Shown here piece after piece: positions 32,239 to 41,257 of a stretch of DNA of 64,000 nt. The DNA lies in assembly GCF_022808615.1 (NCBI RefSeq), contig NZ_JAKZKS010000003.1:62001-126000 (forward strand). The letters are read 5' to 3'. The notes under the pieces are model-generated. The model had not been told where the DNA came from, made no database searches, and was given only the letters and a program-made list of their open reading frames with translations. The DNA comes from Bacillus sp. FJAT-47783. Lineage in GTDB: Bacteria; Bacillota; Bacilli; Bacillales; Aeribacillaceae. The stretch's first letter is position 1; every line of letters begins with the position of its first letter. The position numbers and the translations under genes are program-made.

Positions 32239-33423
32239 TTATTGTTTCTTCGTTTCGGTTCCATTCACTTTTTCTGCTTGCCAATAATATTCACTAAATA
32301 CATCCGCTACTGCTTCGGCCGTTCGACTAAGTTCTTCCATATTGTTGTCAACACCGCCAAATTCTATAAGCATGGATTTTTCTGTTAAGTCTTGATTGTA
32401 TAAACCATTGACCCCTTTCCCTTTTTTCGCGATAATTCCCCTGCTTAACCCAGGATATTTTTCCTCAAACAAGGCATGGAGCTCTTTTGCTAGTTTTGTG
32501 TTTTTATCAACATGGGGATTGTTTCCACCAATGACAAACATGATTTTCGCATAATTTTTTCCATTAATCTTAGCGGTTGTGTCTTTATGACGTAACCCAT
32601 CTCGATGGATATCAATTAAATATTGAATGTCACGGTTTTGTGCCATTGCATCCTGTACAACCGGTCTTGAAGCATCATATGATTTCGGGTAATCCCAACC
32701 TTTATTCTTTAACAGCGACTGAATATTTTTCTGCTCAAGCGTCGCCCCAATGCCCCGCTCTTCTAATTCTTCACGTAATTTTTTACTAACGAGTGTCACG
32801 TTTGCGGTAGAATGAAAAGCAGTATTTGGATTACTCGTATCCTCCGCTTTCAAGAAAGGGAAGTACGACTCTGTATTGTGCGTATTATAGATATACACGA
32901 CCTTTCGCCCACCAGTCGTTAAAGATGGGGGAGGCGCTTTTTTCGTATCTTCTTCCGTTTGTAAATTTTCGATCGACGCTTCTCGTTCTTCTAGTAGCAC
33001 CTCTGTCGGTGGAGCGGATTCAATCGGTATGTTCGTATAGTTTGTCCCTTCACCCGCTACAACAATTTTACTATCAAATAAGGAGAACCCTGGTAATTCT
33101 CTCCCAAGTAAACTCCTCGGATCATCGGGATTTACACTTGTCGCCAACCGAAAAAATAAAGGAGACAGTTTAAAGTCTACGGACTGAGAAGGAAGAGCTT
33201 TTGCAAAATAATGGTTTTCAAAACTCAATAACTTCAAAAAGACTTCTCCACTTAACTCACTAGAAAATTCATGAATGGAATTGGATGATGGCCGGTACTC
33301 CGGCTTCAATGATGTGAGCATCCCTGTTACTAAAAACACAACGATCATACTGACAAATAAGGCAAATAAATATTTGATAATACTTGTCCCATTTATCGTG
33401 ACGACGATTCCTTGCCGTTTCAT
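32239..33423 (-). CDS. spoIIP: Stage II sporulation protein P (cell-wall hydrolase)
   Basis: Amidase and endopeptidase of the SpoIID-SpoIIM-SpoIIP engulfment machine; it cleaves stem peptides so that SpoIID can cut glycan strands. An N-terminal membrane anchor (about 14-35) is followed by an extracytoplasmic domain. The C-terminal catalytic part (about 165-385) has VVYIYNTHNTESYFP with the zinc ligand region, YLIDIHRDGLRHKDTT, and LIEFGGVDNNMEE as in amidase-3-like enzymes. 394 residues. AAGGAGGATCT precedes the ATG. It follows gpr, the spore protease gene. Confidence 0.96.
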   Translation of the reverse strand: MKRQGIVVTINGTSIIKYLFALFVSMIVVFLVTGMLTSLKPEYRPSSNSIHEFSSELSGEVFLKLLSFENHYFAKALPSQSVDFKLSPLFFRLATSVNPDDPRSLLGRELPGFSLFDSKIVVAGEGTNYTNIPIESAPPTEVLLEEREASIENLQTEEDTKKAPPPSLTTGGRKVVYIYNTHNTESYFPFLKAEDTSNPNTAFHSTANVTLVSKKLREELEERGIGATLEQKNIQSLLKNKGWDYPKSYDASRPVVQDAMAQNRDIQYLIDIHRDGLRHKDTTAKINGKNYAKIMFVIGGNNPHVDKNTKLAKELHALFEEKYPGLSRGIIAKKGKGVNGLYNQDLTEKSMLIEFGGVDNNMEELSRTAEAVADVFSEYYWQAEKVNGTETKKQ

Positions 33424-33430
33424 ACAGATC

Positions 33431-33478
33431 CTCCTTCAAGGCTTGTCTATTGAAAATGTATGACAGCACTTGAAGGAG
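33431..33478 (-). promoter_or_regulatory. Inverted repeat over the spoIIP ribosome binding site, with candidate sigma-E -10 in the loop
   Basis: On the minus strand CTCCTTCAAG (33469-33478) and CTTGAAGGAG (33431-33440) are exact 10-bp complements 28 bases apart. The 3' arm contains the spoIIP ribosome binding site. The loop contains CATACATT (33455-33462), a full match to the sigma-E -10 consensus; the -35 region is weak. No U tract follows, so it is not a terminator. Confidence 0.55.
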
Positions 33479-33534
33479 TAGAACAAAAAATCTAGTAAGG
33501 ATTCCCCACTTTAATAGAATATAGACAAAACGTT

Positions 33535-34635
33535 TTAATGCGTGTAAGCTCCAGCATTCCCCTCATCTACTTGTTGATGAAGCGCCATATTTAGTCCATT
33601 TGCTAAAACATTTGCCATATCTTCAATAAAAACATCTACTTCTTTAGGTGTTACCATTAAATTATGTCCGAGGGGGGCAAGCACTTCATGAATGAGTCTC
33701 CTTTTTTCCTCTTCTTCTAAACTTCCGACGATTCCTAAAAATTGCTTTCTCTCTTCTTCATTCGGTAAATCCTCATCTGTTAACACTTTTCGTTCACCGA
33801 ACGTCATACCTGCAGGAGCTAACGAGCGTGAAGGACGATCGCCTTCTTTCATTTCTCGTCCAAAATGTTTCAAAATGTAGTCAATTGTATCACTTGTTAT
33901 CGATACCGCATCAACAACGGTCGGTATACCGATGGCAATGACAGGGATTCCTAACGTTTCTTCGCTTAACTCTTTCCGTTTATTTCCTACTCCTGATCCA
34001 GGATGAATACCGCTATCAGAAATTTGAATCGTTGTGTTTACGCGTTCTACTGACCTTGCAGCCAACGCATCAATGGCAACGACAAAATCTGGCTTTGACT
34101 GTTTAATGACACCTAAAATAATATCGCTCGTTTCGATTCCCGTAATCCCCATCACACCAGGTGCAAGAGCACTTACAGGTCGATACCCTTCTTGAACATG
34201 TTCAGGCTGCAGCTCAAAAAGGTGTCTTGTAATTAATAAGTTTTCACAAGCAATTGGTCCAAGTGCATCTGGTGTGACATTCCAGTTTCCTAACCCTACA
34301 ACTAAACAACTAGCATCTTTTGGGATGTTTAGCTCTTGTAAAAAAGTACTAAGCTGGTGAGCGAATACACCCGAAACTTTCTCTTGGAGCTCCGTATCTT
34401 TTTGCCGAATTCCTTGAACTTCTAACGTTAAATACTTTCCTTTCTTCTTCCCTAAAGCTTTGGCTCCTTCCTCTGATATTTCCACCCTCGTTATTTTAAT
34501 ACCATCTTCACTTTCTTCATGAAAGACAACACCATTTATCGATGCTCCGTTTTGTTCGTCAACAGCCATTTGTCGAGCTTCTACTGCTAAGTCCGTCCGA
34601 ACGGCATATTTGCTTAAATCTAGTTGATCCGTCAT
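33535..34635 (-). CDS. gpr: Germination protease Gpr (spore SASP protease)
   Basis: Degrades the small acid-soluble spore proteins at germination. The 366-residue protein begins [20 protein letters not shown], and the segment after the first 14 or so residues (near RTDLAVEA) is where the zymogen is autoprocessed in relatives. [33 protein letters not shown] and [26 protein letters not shown]-type blocks match the family (peptidase A25). I use the ATG at 34635 with GGAGGAAAGGG upstream; an in-frame start 60 bases earlier is unlikely. It is divergent from rpsT and upstream of spoIIP, as in B. subtilis. Confidence 0.96.
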   Translation of the reverse strand: MTDQLDLSKYAVRTDLAVEARQMAVDEQNGASINGVVFHEESEDGIKITRVEISEEGAKALGKKKGKYLTLEVQGIRQKDTELQEKVSGVFAHQLSTFLQELNIPKDASCLVVGLGNWNVTPDALGPIACENLLITRHLFELQPEHVQEGYRPVSALAPGVMGITGIETSDIILGVIKQSKPDFVVAIDALAARSVERVNTTIQISDSGIHPGSGVGNKRKELSEETLGIPVIAIGIPTVVDAVSITSDTIDYILKHFGREMKEGDRPSRSLAPAGMTFGERKVLTDEDLPNEEERKQFLGIVGSLEEEEKRRLIHEVLAPLGHNLMVTPKEVDVFIEDMANVLANGLNMALHQQVDEGNAGAYTH

Positions 34636-34726
34636 ATATGTACACCCTTTCCTCCCATTTCTCTTTTCATTTTTTCCATTGCCATCAAATCTCATTCTCT
34701 TCTCTCATATAAATTCCTTTACAGTA

Positions 34727-34755
34727 TTGCAAAAGGAATGACCGTTTGATAGAAT
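34727..34755 (+). promoter_or_regulatory. Sigma-A promoter of rpsT
   Basis: TTGCAA (34727-34732), 17 bases, TAGAAT (34750-34755), about 75 bp ahead of the rpsT start on the plus strand. Confidence 0.6.
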
Positions 34756-34829
34756 ATCATTTGTTCTCTATTGTTTAGAAATGATCGAGGAGATATAAAG
34801 CTCGATTTTTTATATAGGAGGTGAAAGGA

Positions 34830-35096
34830 ATGCCAAACATTAAATCTGCGATTAAGCGTGTTAAAACAAACAACGAGCGTCGTGCTCATAACGCAACAAT
34901 TAAGTCTGCAATGCGTACAGCTATTAAAAAATTCGATGCTATCGTTGTAAATAATGATGTAGAAAATGCAAAAGCTGCTTTTGCCGATGCATCTAAAAAA
35001 ATTGATAAAGCAACCCAACGTGGTATCATCCACAAAAATGCTGCAGCTCGCTTCAAATCTCGTTTAGCGAAAAAGCTTAACAGCTTATCTGCCTAA
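34830..35096 (+). CDS. rpsT: 30S ribosomal protein S20
   Basis: Primary-binding 16S rRNA protein of the 30S body. The 88-residue product begins [22 protein letters not shown] and is rich in Lys, Ala and Asn, with [29 protein letters not shown] near the end, typical of bS20. The ATG at 34830 follows AGGAGGTGAAAGGA; an in-frame start 9 bases upstream would fall on the ribosome binding site. It is a single-gene unit, divergent from gpr and convergent with holA, with its own promoter and a shared terminator. Confidence 0.98.
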   Translation: MPNIKSAIKRVKTNNERRAHNATIKSAMRTAIKKFDAIVVNNDVENAKAAFADASKKIDKATQRGIIHKNAAARFKSRLAKKLNSLSA

Positions 35097-35177
35097 GAAC
35101 AAATTGCTGTCTCGTGAGGTCAGAAGCTGCTAGAGAGTCGAAATTGGCGAATGATCCGATTTCAGTCGTATAACATA

Positions 35178-35207
35178 AAAACGATCCCTCCGATAAAGGG
35201 ATCGTTT
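35178..35207. terminator. Bidirectional terminator between rpsT and holA
   Basis: AAACGATCCCT and AGGGATCGTTT form an exact 11-bp stem, followed by TTTTTT on the plus strand and preceded by an A run on the same strand, so it can serve both convergent genes. The 80 bp between it and rpsT hold nothing recognisable. Confidence 0.9.
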
Positions 35208-35211
35208 TTTA

Positions 35212-36231
35212 TTATGCTTGAAATAATTTCATTAAAAACAACTCTAAAACTAACTGTTTGTCCATTTTCCCTGTCTTCATTTCATAATCCGCATCTGCAA
35301 GCTGCTTAATAATCGATGATAGCTCTTGTTCACGAAATAATTTTGCTTTCATACTTGCTAATTTTACGCGGTATGGATGAACTTTTAATGTGCTCGCAAT
35401 TTGAGGCTGGCTATATCCAGCTTGAGATAGTTGCTTTACTTGCATTAATAGCCGGAATTGCGTGGTGAGTAAACTTAAAATTTTTATCGGCTCTTCATTT
35501 GTTTTCAATAAATCATAAAATAATTGGAACGCTTCTTCTTTTTTCTTTTGTATAACGAAATCCATTAATTCAAATATATTTTGTTCTAATGTTCTAGCTA
35601 CAAGCTCTTTAACATGTTGTTCGGTAATCGTATTTCCTTTTCCTACATATGTACAAAGCTTTTGCAGTTCACTACTTATGACCATTAAATGGTTAGATGT
35701 TAACATAAGAAGCTTGTCAATAGCCGTCTGTTCAATCGATATACCCTCTTGTGCAACAAGATCATGGATCCAAGCTACCGTTTCCTTTTCTGAAAACTCG
35801 TTCAAATTTACAACTGTTGCTTTTTTCTTTAATAGCTTTGTTATTTTTTTACGCTCATCCAACTTTTCATACGGAGCAAAGATTGCAAAAATTGTATATG
35901 GAGCAGGCTCTTCGATATACAATTCAAGCTTTTTTACATTATGTTCAATCTTTTCTTTTTTCTTTTCAGATGATAAAAAGTATGGATTTTTGACAAATAC
36001 AACACGAGTGTCCCCCATAAAAGGTAATGTTTCCGCATCTTCAATCGCAACATCTATTTCCGTTTCTTCCATATCATAAGTAGATAAGTTAAAGTCCCTT
36101 TCTTCCTCTCGAACAGCATGCTCTTCTAATATACGCATTGTTTCACTCAACAAAAAATGTTCTTTTCCAAAAAAAACATACACTGGTTGAAACTTTTTTT
36201 TCTTCAAGTCATTCCATATGTCTACAATCAT
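35212..36231 (-). CDS. holA: DNA polymerase III delta subunit
   Basis: Wrench subunit of the clamp loader that opens the beta clamp. The 339-residue protein starts MIVDIWNDLKKKKFQPVYVFFGKEHFLLSE and has AAA+-like domains with FLSSEKKKEKIEHNVKKLELYI and a C-terminal collar region (QEQELSSIIKQLADADYEMKTGKMDKQLVLELFLMKLF-type ending). No P-loop is present, as expected for delta. GGAGTCGAAG precedes the ATG. It is positioned between comEC/yqzM and rpsT, matching B. subtilis YqeN (holA). Confidence 0.95.
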   Translation of the reverse strand: MIVDIWNDLKKKKFQPVYVFFGKEHFLLSETMRILEEHAVREEERDFNLSTYDMEETEIDVAIEDAETLPFMGDTRVVFVKNPYFLSSEKKKEKIEHNVKKLELYIEEPAPYTIFAIFAPYEKLDERKKITKLLKKKATVVNLNEFSEKETVAWIHDLVAQEGISIEQTAIDKLLMLTSNHLMVISSELQKLCTYVGKGNTITEQHVKELVARTLEQNIFELMDFVIQKKKEEAFQLFYDLLKTNEEPIKILSLLTTQFRLLMQVKQLSQAGYSQPQIASTLKVHPYRVKLASMKAKLFREQELSSIIKQLADADYEMKTGKMDKQLVLELFLMKLFQA

Positions 36232-36319
36232 TCACTTCGACTCCTACTGTCTTTAGGATTTGCTCTATATATCGTAAAAGGTATTGATGATTTTGACAAG
36301 TTCGGGGAATAAATAATGA

Positions 36320-36459
36320 GGGATTGGCATAATCGTACCAATCCCCTAAAATTTATATTAAACATTTTTTTGTAAGCCCCGGGACACTCACAAAAAAATG
36401 ATTGCCTAACTATATCGTTACCTTCTTTACCCGGAATATAGTTGTTAATCGTTAACAAC
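36320..36459. repeat. Three inverted repeats in the holA-yqzM divergent gap
   Basis: The 303-bp gap 36232-36534 contains GGGATTGG (36320-36327) with CCAATCCC (36338-36345); CATTTTTTTGT (36363-36373) with ACAAAAAAATG (36390-36400); and GTTGTTAA (36441-36448) with TTAACAAC (36452-36459). All arms are exact. None sits at the 3' end of an annotated gene. They may be ends of an unannotated transcript or operators for the divergent promoters. Confidence 0.5.
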
Positions 36460-36534
36460 ATAGTTGTTATCAAGGATGTATAGATTTTTTTGACAAAATC
36501 ACTTATACTAATGATGAAATAGGAGGGGTATCTA

Positions 36535-36669
36535 GTGAACGAATTTGAAAAAAATGTTCAAAGTAAGCGTAATGACGCTGTAGACTCTGGTGTTGGATTT
36601 ATTGTTTCTTTTGGTTTTTTTGCCACTTTATTCATTATCGCTACAGTTGTAAAATTAGTCGGTGCTTAA
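36535..36669 (+). CDS. yqzM: YqzM family small membrane protein
   Basis: A 44-residue frame starting at GTG (36535): MNEFEKNVQSKRNDAVDSGV, then one hydrophobic helix (GFIVSFGFFATLFIIATVVKLVG-like). It closely matches B. subtilis YqzM in sequence, size and location between holA and comEC. AGGAGGGG lies 6 bases before the GTG. Probably a single-pass membrane protein; function unknown. It is transcribed on the plus strand, against its neighbours. Confidence 0.9.
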   Translation: MNEFEKNVQSKRNDAVDSGVGFIVSFGFFATLFIIATVVKLVGA

Positions 36670-36674
36670 TAGGG

Positions 36675-36699
36675 GACTGCCTTTGGCAGTCTTTCTATT
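36675..36699 (+). terminator. Terminator after yqzM
   Basis: GACTGCC, TTT, GGCAGTC, followed by TTTCTATTT on the plus strand, 5 bp after the yqzM stop. Confidence 0.8.
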
Positions 36700-36742
36700 T
36701 GATCCGCGTAAGAATGAATGGAAAACGCTTTTCAACTTTTAA

Positions 36743-36767
36743 GGCTGCTCAGTAGGCAGTCTTTTTT
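36743..36767 (+). terminator. Second terminator-like hairpin, yqzM side
   Basis: GGCTGC and GCAGTC (one G-U pair) around a 7-base loop, followed by TTTTTT on the plus strand and abutting the comEC stop. It also shares a GGCAGTCTTT tail with the preceding terminator. It would block yqzM transcripts from running antisense into comEC. Confidence 0.5.
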
Positions 36768-39103
36768 CATTTGTTTACTATATCGTATGGAGGATGAATC
36801 AAAAACGTTCCTTCTCTTCCACGAAATTGGTACGAAACCGATCCCATTTTATCTGTTCTAAAAATCGTAACTCCTCTGTTTTGTAGCCGCTCAATCACCT
36901 CATGGTGAGGATGCTGAAATCGATTATTCCGTCCAACTGATATGAAAGCCGTCGCCGGATTAATCGTATCAAGAAATAATTCACTTGTAGATGTAAGACT
37001 TCCATGGTGGCCAATTTTTAGCACATCTGCTTGTACTTGAGGATATGATTGAATAAGTGCGAGCTCCCCCTTGTCCTCAAGGTCTCCAGTAAAAAGCCAG
37101 CTTTTCCCTCCTATTTCCATTCGTAATACTAACGAGTTATCATTACTTGACTCCATCTTTTCATGAGGAGATAACACCGTAATAATGGGAGAAAAGGTGA
37201 GTTGATCTCCTTTTTCAACCGATAAAATGGTCACTCCTTTTTTTCTTGCCATTTCAATGATTTCTTGCTCTTTTTTCCCTTCAACAAAATGTTTTGAAAT
37301 GACTAAATAGTTCACACTCATTTTATCTAAAATCGTCTTCGCTTCCCCGATGTGGTCTTGATCACCATGCGTTAAAAACAACGCTTCTAATTCGGATACT
37401 CCTTTTGATTTCAAAAATGGAATGAGCACATCTTCCCCTAGTTGAAACGGATCTTCCTTCTCCCGCCATTCTTTCTGTTGAAATGAAAGAAGACCTCCGG
37501 TATCGATAAGGTAAGCGTCACCTGATCGCTCCTCGCGAATAAATATCGCATCCCCTTGTCCTACATCAAGCATCGTTACTTCACCTGGTTCAAGCATTCT
37601 TACCACCATTACCGCGATGACAACTAGTGTTATCCTGCTACATCCTACCGAAAAAAGACGACGCCACCAGAAAGAATTTTCTAGTTCAATCATCACATTT
37701 GTCACAAGAGCATACATGAGAAAAAGGAGGGGCAGAGGTAATTTTCCAACCGTTATTAAATGTCCTTCCCATCCACTTAAAAGAGAAATGAAATGAGAAG
37801 TTAAATGGAAAGATTGATTAACGAGTGGTATAAACAAAAGACCTATCGGTTCAATAACGAATAGAAGAATAACCGATAAAAACGTAACTGGAAGTAAAAA
37901 ATACATATATAGCGGAACAAAAAATAAGTTCACGAACAGACTGATCACGGAAAATTCATAAAAGTAGTAAAGCAACAGCGGGAGTGAGCTTATTTGGGCA
38001 ACAAATGTAACGATGATCAACATTTGAAAAAAGTTTCTACAACGCTCAAGAAGTGATTGAGATAAAATTAAGGAGAAGCTTACGATATAGGATAATTGAA
38101 AACCGATTTGATAAAGCTGATGAGGATCAAAAAGCACAATGATGATAAAGCTGAGCGAAATACAATCAATCGGTAAAATAGGACGGTGAAGCAGCTTTCC
38201 AATGACAAAAATGCCCGCCATTAAGCATGCACGAACAACAGATGGAGATGCACCTGCTATAATACAAAAGAGTGGTAAAACGAAACACAAAACAATCCAT
38301 GCTTGTTCTTTCGTTATACCAAAACGTAAACAACCTACATACACGAATGCTGTTAGTAGTCCGACATGCAATCCAGAAATCGCCAACAAATGGACAACCC
38401 CTAATTGTTGGTAGGCTTCATATGTACGCTCATCGATCGATGCTCGTTCACCAACAAGGAGCGCTTGAACAAATCCCTCGGCCTCTTCACTATAATGATG
38501 ACGAATGAAAAGAATGATCTGTTCTCGCACATTTTTTATCCGATCTAGCGATGATGGTGCAAACGAACAATCGGATATGGATGAAATGTCAAATAGCCAA
38601 TCAATCCCTTTTGATTTTAAGAATTGTTCAAAGTTAAAACCATTTTCAACAGTATGTTGTTTTGGCTCTTTTAATTCCCCTTCAAGCAAACAAACGTGTC
38701 CGGCACGAAATGATGAAAACATCTCTTTTTCTTCTGCTGATCGAAACGTGTAATAACCTCTAACCTTCTCACCATTATTCATCTTTATATGAAAAGTAGC
38801 ACGATCACCATCGATAGAAGGAGAATCTAGAAAACTCCCCTTTACTTTCAGCATGCCAGGTGTAAAGTCGGACGGCTCTTTTGAATGAACGATTTCTATG
38901 TACATTAAGGTAAAACAAAAAAGAATTGTATAAAGAATCGCCATCTTATGTGATTTTTTGATTAAGACAATAATGATGAACAATACGAATAAAAATAAGG
39001 CAAAATAGGAGGCAATGGACGCCAATAAAACAGCAAGAGCAACAAATACCCATTGTCCTTTCACGTCTATACCTCCAAAAAATTTATATTGTTTCGTATT
39101 CAT
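36767..39103 (-). CDS. comEC: DNA internalization competence protein ComEC/Rec2
   Basis: Forms the inner-membrane channel through which single-stranded DNA enters during transformation. An N-terminal extracytoplasmic OB-like domain (about 65-200) lies between early membrane helices. The competence domain (about 230-500) has some seven to nine helices with HLLAISGLHVGLLTAF and GASPSVVRACLMAGIF. The C-terminal metallo-beta-lactamase-like domain (about 520-760) keeps LFLTHGDQDHIGEA and KIGHHGSLTSTS metal-binding motifs, so the putative nuclease is intact. 778 residues. It ends the comEA-comEB-comEC operon. Confidence 0.96.
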   Translation of the reverse strand: MNTKQYKFFGGIDVKGQWVFVALAVLLASIASYFALFLFVLFIIIVLIKKSHKMAILYTILFCFTLMYIEIVHSKEPSDFTPGMLKVKGSFLDSPSIDGDRATFHIKMNNGEKVRGYYTFRSAEEKEMFSSFRAGHVCLLEGELKEPKQHTVENGFNFEQFLKSKGIDWLFDISSISDCSFAPSSLDRIKNVREQIILFIRHHYSEEAEGFVQALLVGERASIDERTYEAYQQLGVVHLLAISGLHVGLLTAFVYVGCLRFGITKEQAWIVLCFVLPLFCIIAGASPSVVRACLMAGIFVIGKLLHRPILPIDCISLSFIIIVLFDPHQLYQIGFQLSYIVSFSLILSQSLLERCRNFFQMLIIVTFVAQISSLPLLLYYFYEFSVISLFVNLFFVPLYMYFLLPVTFLSVILLFVIEPIGLLFIPLVNQSFHLTSHFISLLSGWEGHLITVGKLPLPLLFLMYALVTNVMIELENSFWWRRLFSVGCSRITLVVIAVMVVRMLEPGEVTMLDVGQGDAIFIREERSGDAYLIDTGGLLSFQQKEWREKEDPFQLGEDVLIPFLKSKGVSELEALFLTHGDQDHIGEAKTILDKMSVNYLVISKHFVEGKKEQEIIEMARKKGVTILSVEKGDQLTFSPIITVLSPHEKMESSNDNSLVLRMEIGGKSWLFTGDLEDKGELALIQSYPQVQADVLKIGHHGSLTSTSELFLDTINPATAFISVGRNNRFQHPHHEVIERLQNRGVTIFRTDKMGSVSYQFRGREGTFLIHPPYDIVNK

Positions 39104-39118
39104 CTTTCCTTTTTCTTT

Positions 39119-39574
39119 TTATTCTATCATTTGTTGTAAATTAAAATTTTTCAATTCAACTTGTTCAACATGAACATTTGCCTGTTTAAATAACTCTATC
39201 GCGTATGGATGGTTTTTATAATCTTTCGCATAGTAAACACGCTTAATGCCTGATTGAATGATCGCTTTACAGCATTGTAAACAAGGGAAGTGAGTGACAT
39301 AAATTTCAGCACCATCAGTCGGAACTCCGAACTTTGCACATTGAATAATGGCATTCATTTCTGCATGGATTGTTCGAACACAATGATTATCAATCACATA
39401 ACAGCCTTCATCTGTGCAATGCACGCCTCCCGCAATTGAACCATTATATCCTCCGGCAATAATTCGCTTATCTCGCACAATCGTTGCCCCAACCGTAAGC
39501 CTCGTACATGTGCTTCGAAGAGCTAGTAAATGGCTTTGAGCCATAAAATATTGATTCCATGAAATACGTTCCAT
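39119..39574 (-). CDS. comEB: ComE operon protein 2, dCMP deaminase-like
   Basis: Member of the cytidine/deoxycytidylate deaminase family; dCMP to dUMP is the predicted reaction. The 151-residue protein carries HAEMNAIIQCA (HAE, with catalytic Glu) and HFPCLQCCKAIIQSG (PCxxC) zinc motifs, and begins MERISWNQYFMAQSHLLALRSTCTRL. I use the ATG at 39574, 8 bases after GGAGG; a TTG 18 bases upstream is covered by that site. It lies 15 bp before comEC. In B. subtilis the gene is dispensable for transformation itself but retained in the operon. Confidence 0.94.
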   Translation of the reverse strand: MERISWNQYFMAQSHLLALRSTCTRLTVGATIVRDKRIIAGGYNGSIAGGVHCTDEGCYVIDNHCVRTIHAEMNAIIQCAKFGVPTDGAEIYVTHFPCLQCCKAIIQSGIKRVYYAKDYKNHPYAIELFKQANVHVEQVELKNFNLQQMIE

Positions 39575-39637
39575 TTCCCTTTCCTCCGTCAAACCTTTTT
39601 CTTAAGTGTATCGAGACGGCTTGTTTATCGTCAATCT

Positions 39638-40255
39638 TTAATCAATGGAAATATCATTTTTAATTTTTTCGAATGACTTATCCCCAATCCCTGAAACCTT
39701 TTTAATATCTTCAATTGTTGAAAAAGGGCCATTTTCTTCTCGATAGGAAATAATCGCTTCGGCTTTGGAAGGCCCGATTCCATTCAATGTTTGCAGTTCC
39801 TCTAAAGTCGCTGTATTAATGTTTATTCCTTTACTTGATGATACGCTCTTTACCGCCTCTACAGTTGTTATAACAGACTCTTCCTCACCCATTTTCGGAA
39901 CGTAAATGACCGTTCCGTCCTCTAACTTCGCAGCTAAATTCACTTTATTTACATCCGCTTCCTGTAAAAATCCTCCTGCTTTTTCGATAGCCTGCAACAC
40001 TCTTTCTGATTTCTTGAGCTCATATACTCCAGGCTTTTGAACAGCCCCTTTTACATCAATAAAAATGGTTTCTACTACACTGCCATGATTCGCGGTTGTT
40101 TCCGTTTCTATCTTCCCATTTACGGCCTCTTCTAGAACGATTGAACCTTCCTCATTCTTGTCTTTTTCCTCATAATTCCCATAGAAAACAAAAACAACAA
40201 AAACGATTAATAGAGGAATAAACCAATACTTCTTCGCTTTTAATAACATTTCCAT
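39638..40255 (-). CDS. comEA: Competence protein ComEA (DNA receptor)
   Basis: Membrane-anchored DNA-binding protein that captures DNA for ComEC. After one N-terminal membrane helix (about 8-26) comes an acidic linker and an SLBB-like oligomerisation region (IFIDVKGAVQKPGVYELKKSERVLQAI). The C-terminal helix-hairpin-helix domain reads ININTATLEELQTLNGIGPSKAEAI and KKVSGIGDKSFEKIK, with both GIG turns. About 205 residues. I start at the ATG 40255, 10 bases after GGAG; the ATG at 40282 has no ribosome binding site. It is divergent from comER. Confidence 0.95.
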   Translation of the reverse strand: MEMLLKAKKYWFIPLLIVFVVFVFYGNYEEKDKNEEGSIVLEEAVNGKIETETTANHGSVVETIFIDVKGAVQKPGVYELKKSERVLQAIEKAGGFLQEADVNKVNLAAKLEDGTVIYVPKMGEEESVITTVEAVKSVSSSKGININTATLEELQTLNGIGPSKAEAIISYREENGPFSTIEDIKKVSGIGDKSFEKIKNDISID

Positions 40256-40345
40256 GCGTTTAAAACTCCTTTCTATGTTCATAATTTCTTTTCGTTTGTC
40301 ATATGGTGTAGGAGAGAAAATGTTTAAAGGAGGAGGGGTGAAGAA

Positions 40346-41170
40346 ATGAATGTAGGTTTTATTGGAACAGGCAACATGGGGCGAATTCTTATCGAGGCCT
40401 TCCTTGAAGCAAAGGTTGTAACTCCCTCGTCAATGTACATCACAAATAGAACGATTGAAAAAGCAAGAGCCATTCAAGAAGAAAATCCAAATATCCACGT
40501 CTGTGCAAACATAGATGAGCTGGTCAATTTTTCCGATTATATTTTCGTTTGCGTGAAGCCATTAGATATACACCCCCTTTTAATAAAGTTACGAAAACAG
40601 TTAAGCAGCGAAAAGTGCTTAATTTCCATTACAAGCCCACTATCAGTAGAACAAATTGAATCTGTCGTACCATGCCAAGTTGCTCGCGTCATTCCAAGTA
40701 TAACAAATCGTGCATTATCCGGCGTTTCGCTTATTACTCTTGGTAAATCATGTACACCTGAAACAAAAACAACAATTGAAGAAATGTTTCGGAAAATTTC
40801 CACTCCCATTTATATTAAAAACAACGTTACGAGGGTTGCCTCTGATATAGTGAGCTGCGGTCCGGCCTTTTTTAGTTATTTATTACAACAATTTATTGAC
40901 GCTGCTGTAGAAGAAACGGAAATAGCAAATGAGCAAGCCATTCAATTAGCTAGTGAAATGTTTATCGGTATGGGGAAGCTATTGGAAAGCGGCCACTATA
41001 CGTTGCCAACATTACAAGAGAAAGTTTGTGTCAAAGGCGGAGTAACAGGAGAAGGAATAAAAGTGTTGGAAAAGGAAATAGGGAACTTGTTCAAACATTT
41101 ATTTCAAAGTACTCATTCTAAATATTATAAAGATTTAGAAGAAGTGAGTGAGCAATTTCAATTATTATAA
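40346..41170 (+). CDS. comER: ComER, pyrroline-5-carboxylate reductase-like protein
   Basis: NAD(P)-binding protein of the ProC family. The N-terminal Rossmann motif GFIGTGNMGRI is at residue 4, followed by FVCVKPLDI and the C-terminal dimerisation block VKGGVTGEGIKVLEK. The 274-residue length matches B. subtilis ComER, which is not needed for competence but influences sporulation and biofilm entry. Whether it reduces pyrroline-5-carboxylate is unproven. AAGGAGGAGGGGTGA precedes the ATG. It is divergent from comEA with a 90-bp intergenic region and converges on yqeM. Confidence 0.93.
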   Translation: MNVGFIGTGNMGRILIEAFLEAKVVTPSSMYITNRTIEKARAIQEENPNIHVCANIDELVNFSDYIFVCVKPLDIHPLLIKLRKQLSSEKCLISITSPLSVEQIESVVPCQVARVIPSITNRALSGVSLITLGKSCTPETKTTIEEMFRKISTPIYIKNNVTRVASDIVSCGPAFFSYLLQQFIDAAVEETEIANEQAIQLASEMFIGMGKLLESGHYTLPTLQEKVCVKGGVTGEGIKVLEKEIGNLFKHLFQSTHSKYYKDLEEVSEQFQLL

Positions 41171-41213
41171 TTCGTAACATTAAAGAAAAATCCTTCTAAA
41201 AAATATAAAAAGT

Positions 41214-41257
41214 AAAAAACCATCGAGATCGTAACATCGATGGTTTCTTATTTTTTT
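41214..41257. terminator. Bidirectional terminator between comER and yqeM
   Basis: AAACCATCGA (41217-41226) and TCGATGGTTT (41237-41246) form a 10-bp stem. The plus strand continues CTTATTTTTTT and the minus strand has TTTTTTACTTTTTAT, so it can stop both convergent transcripts. Confidence 0.88.

Noticed and set aside
36490-36509. TTGACA followed by TATACT as the yqzM promoter
   Set aside because: The two hexamers are only 8 bases apart; no standard sigma-A pair with 16-18 base spacing was found, so no promoter is claimed.
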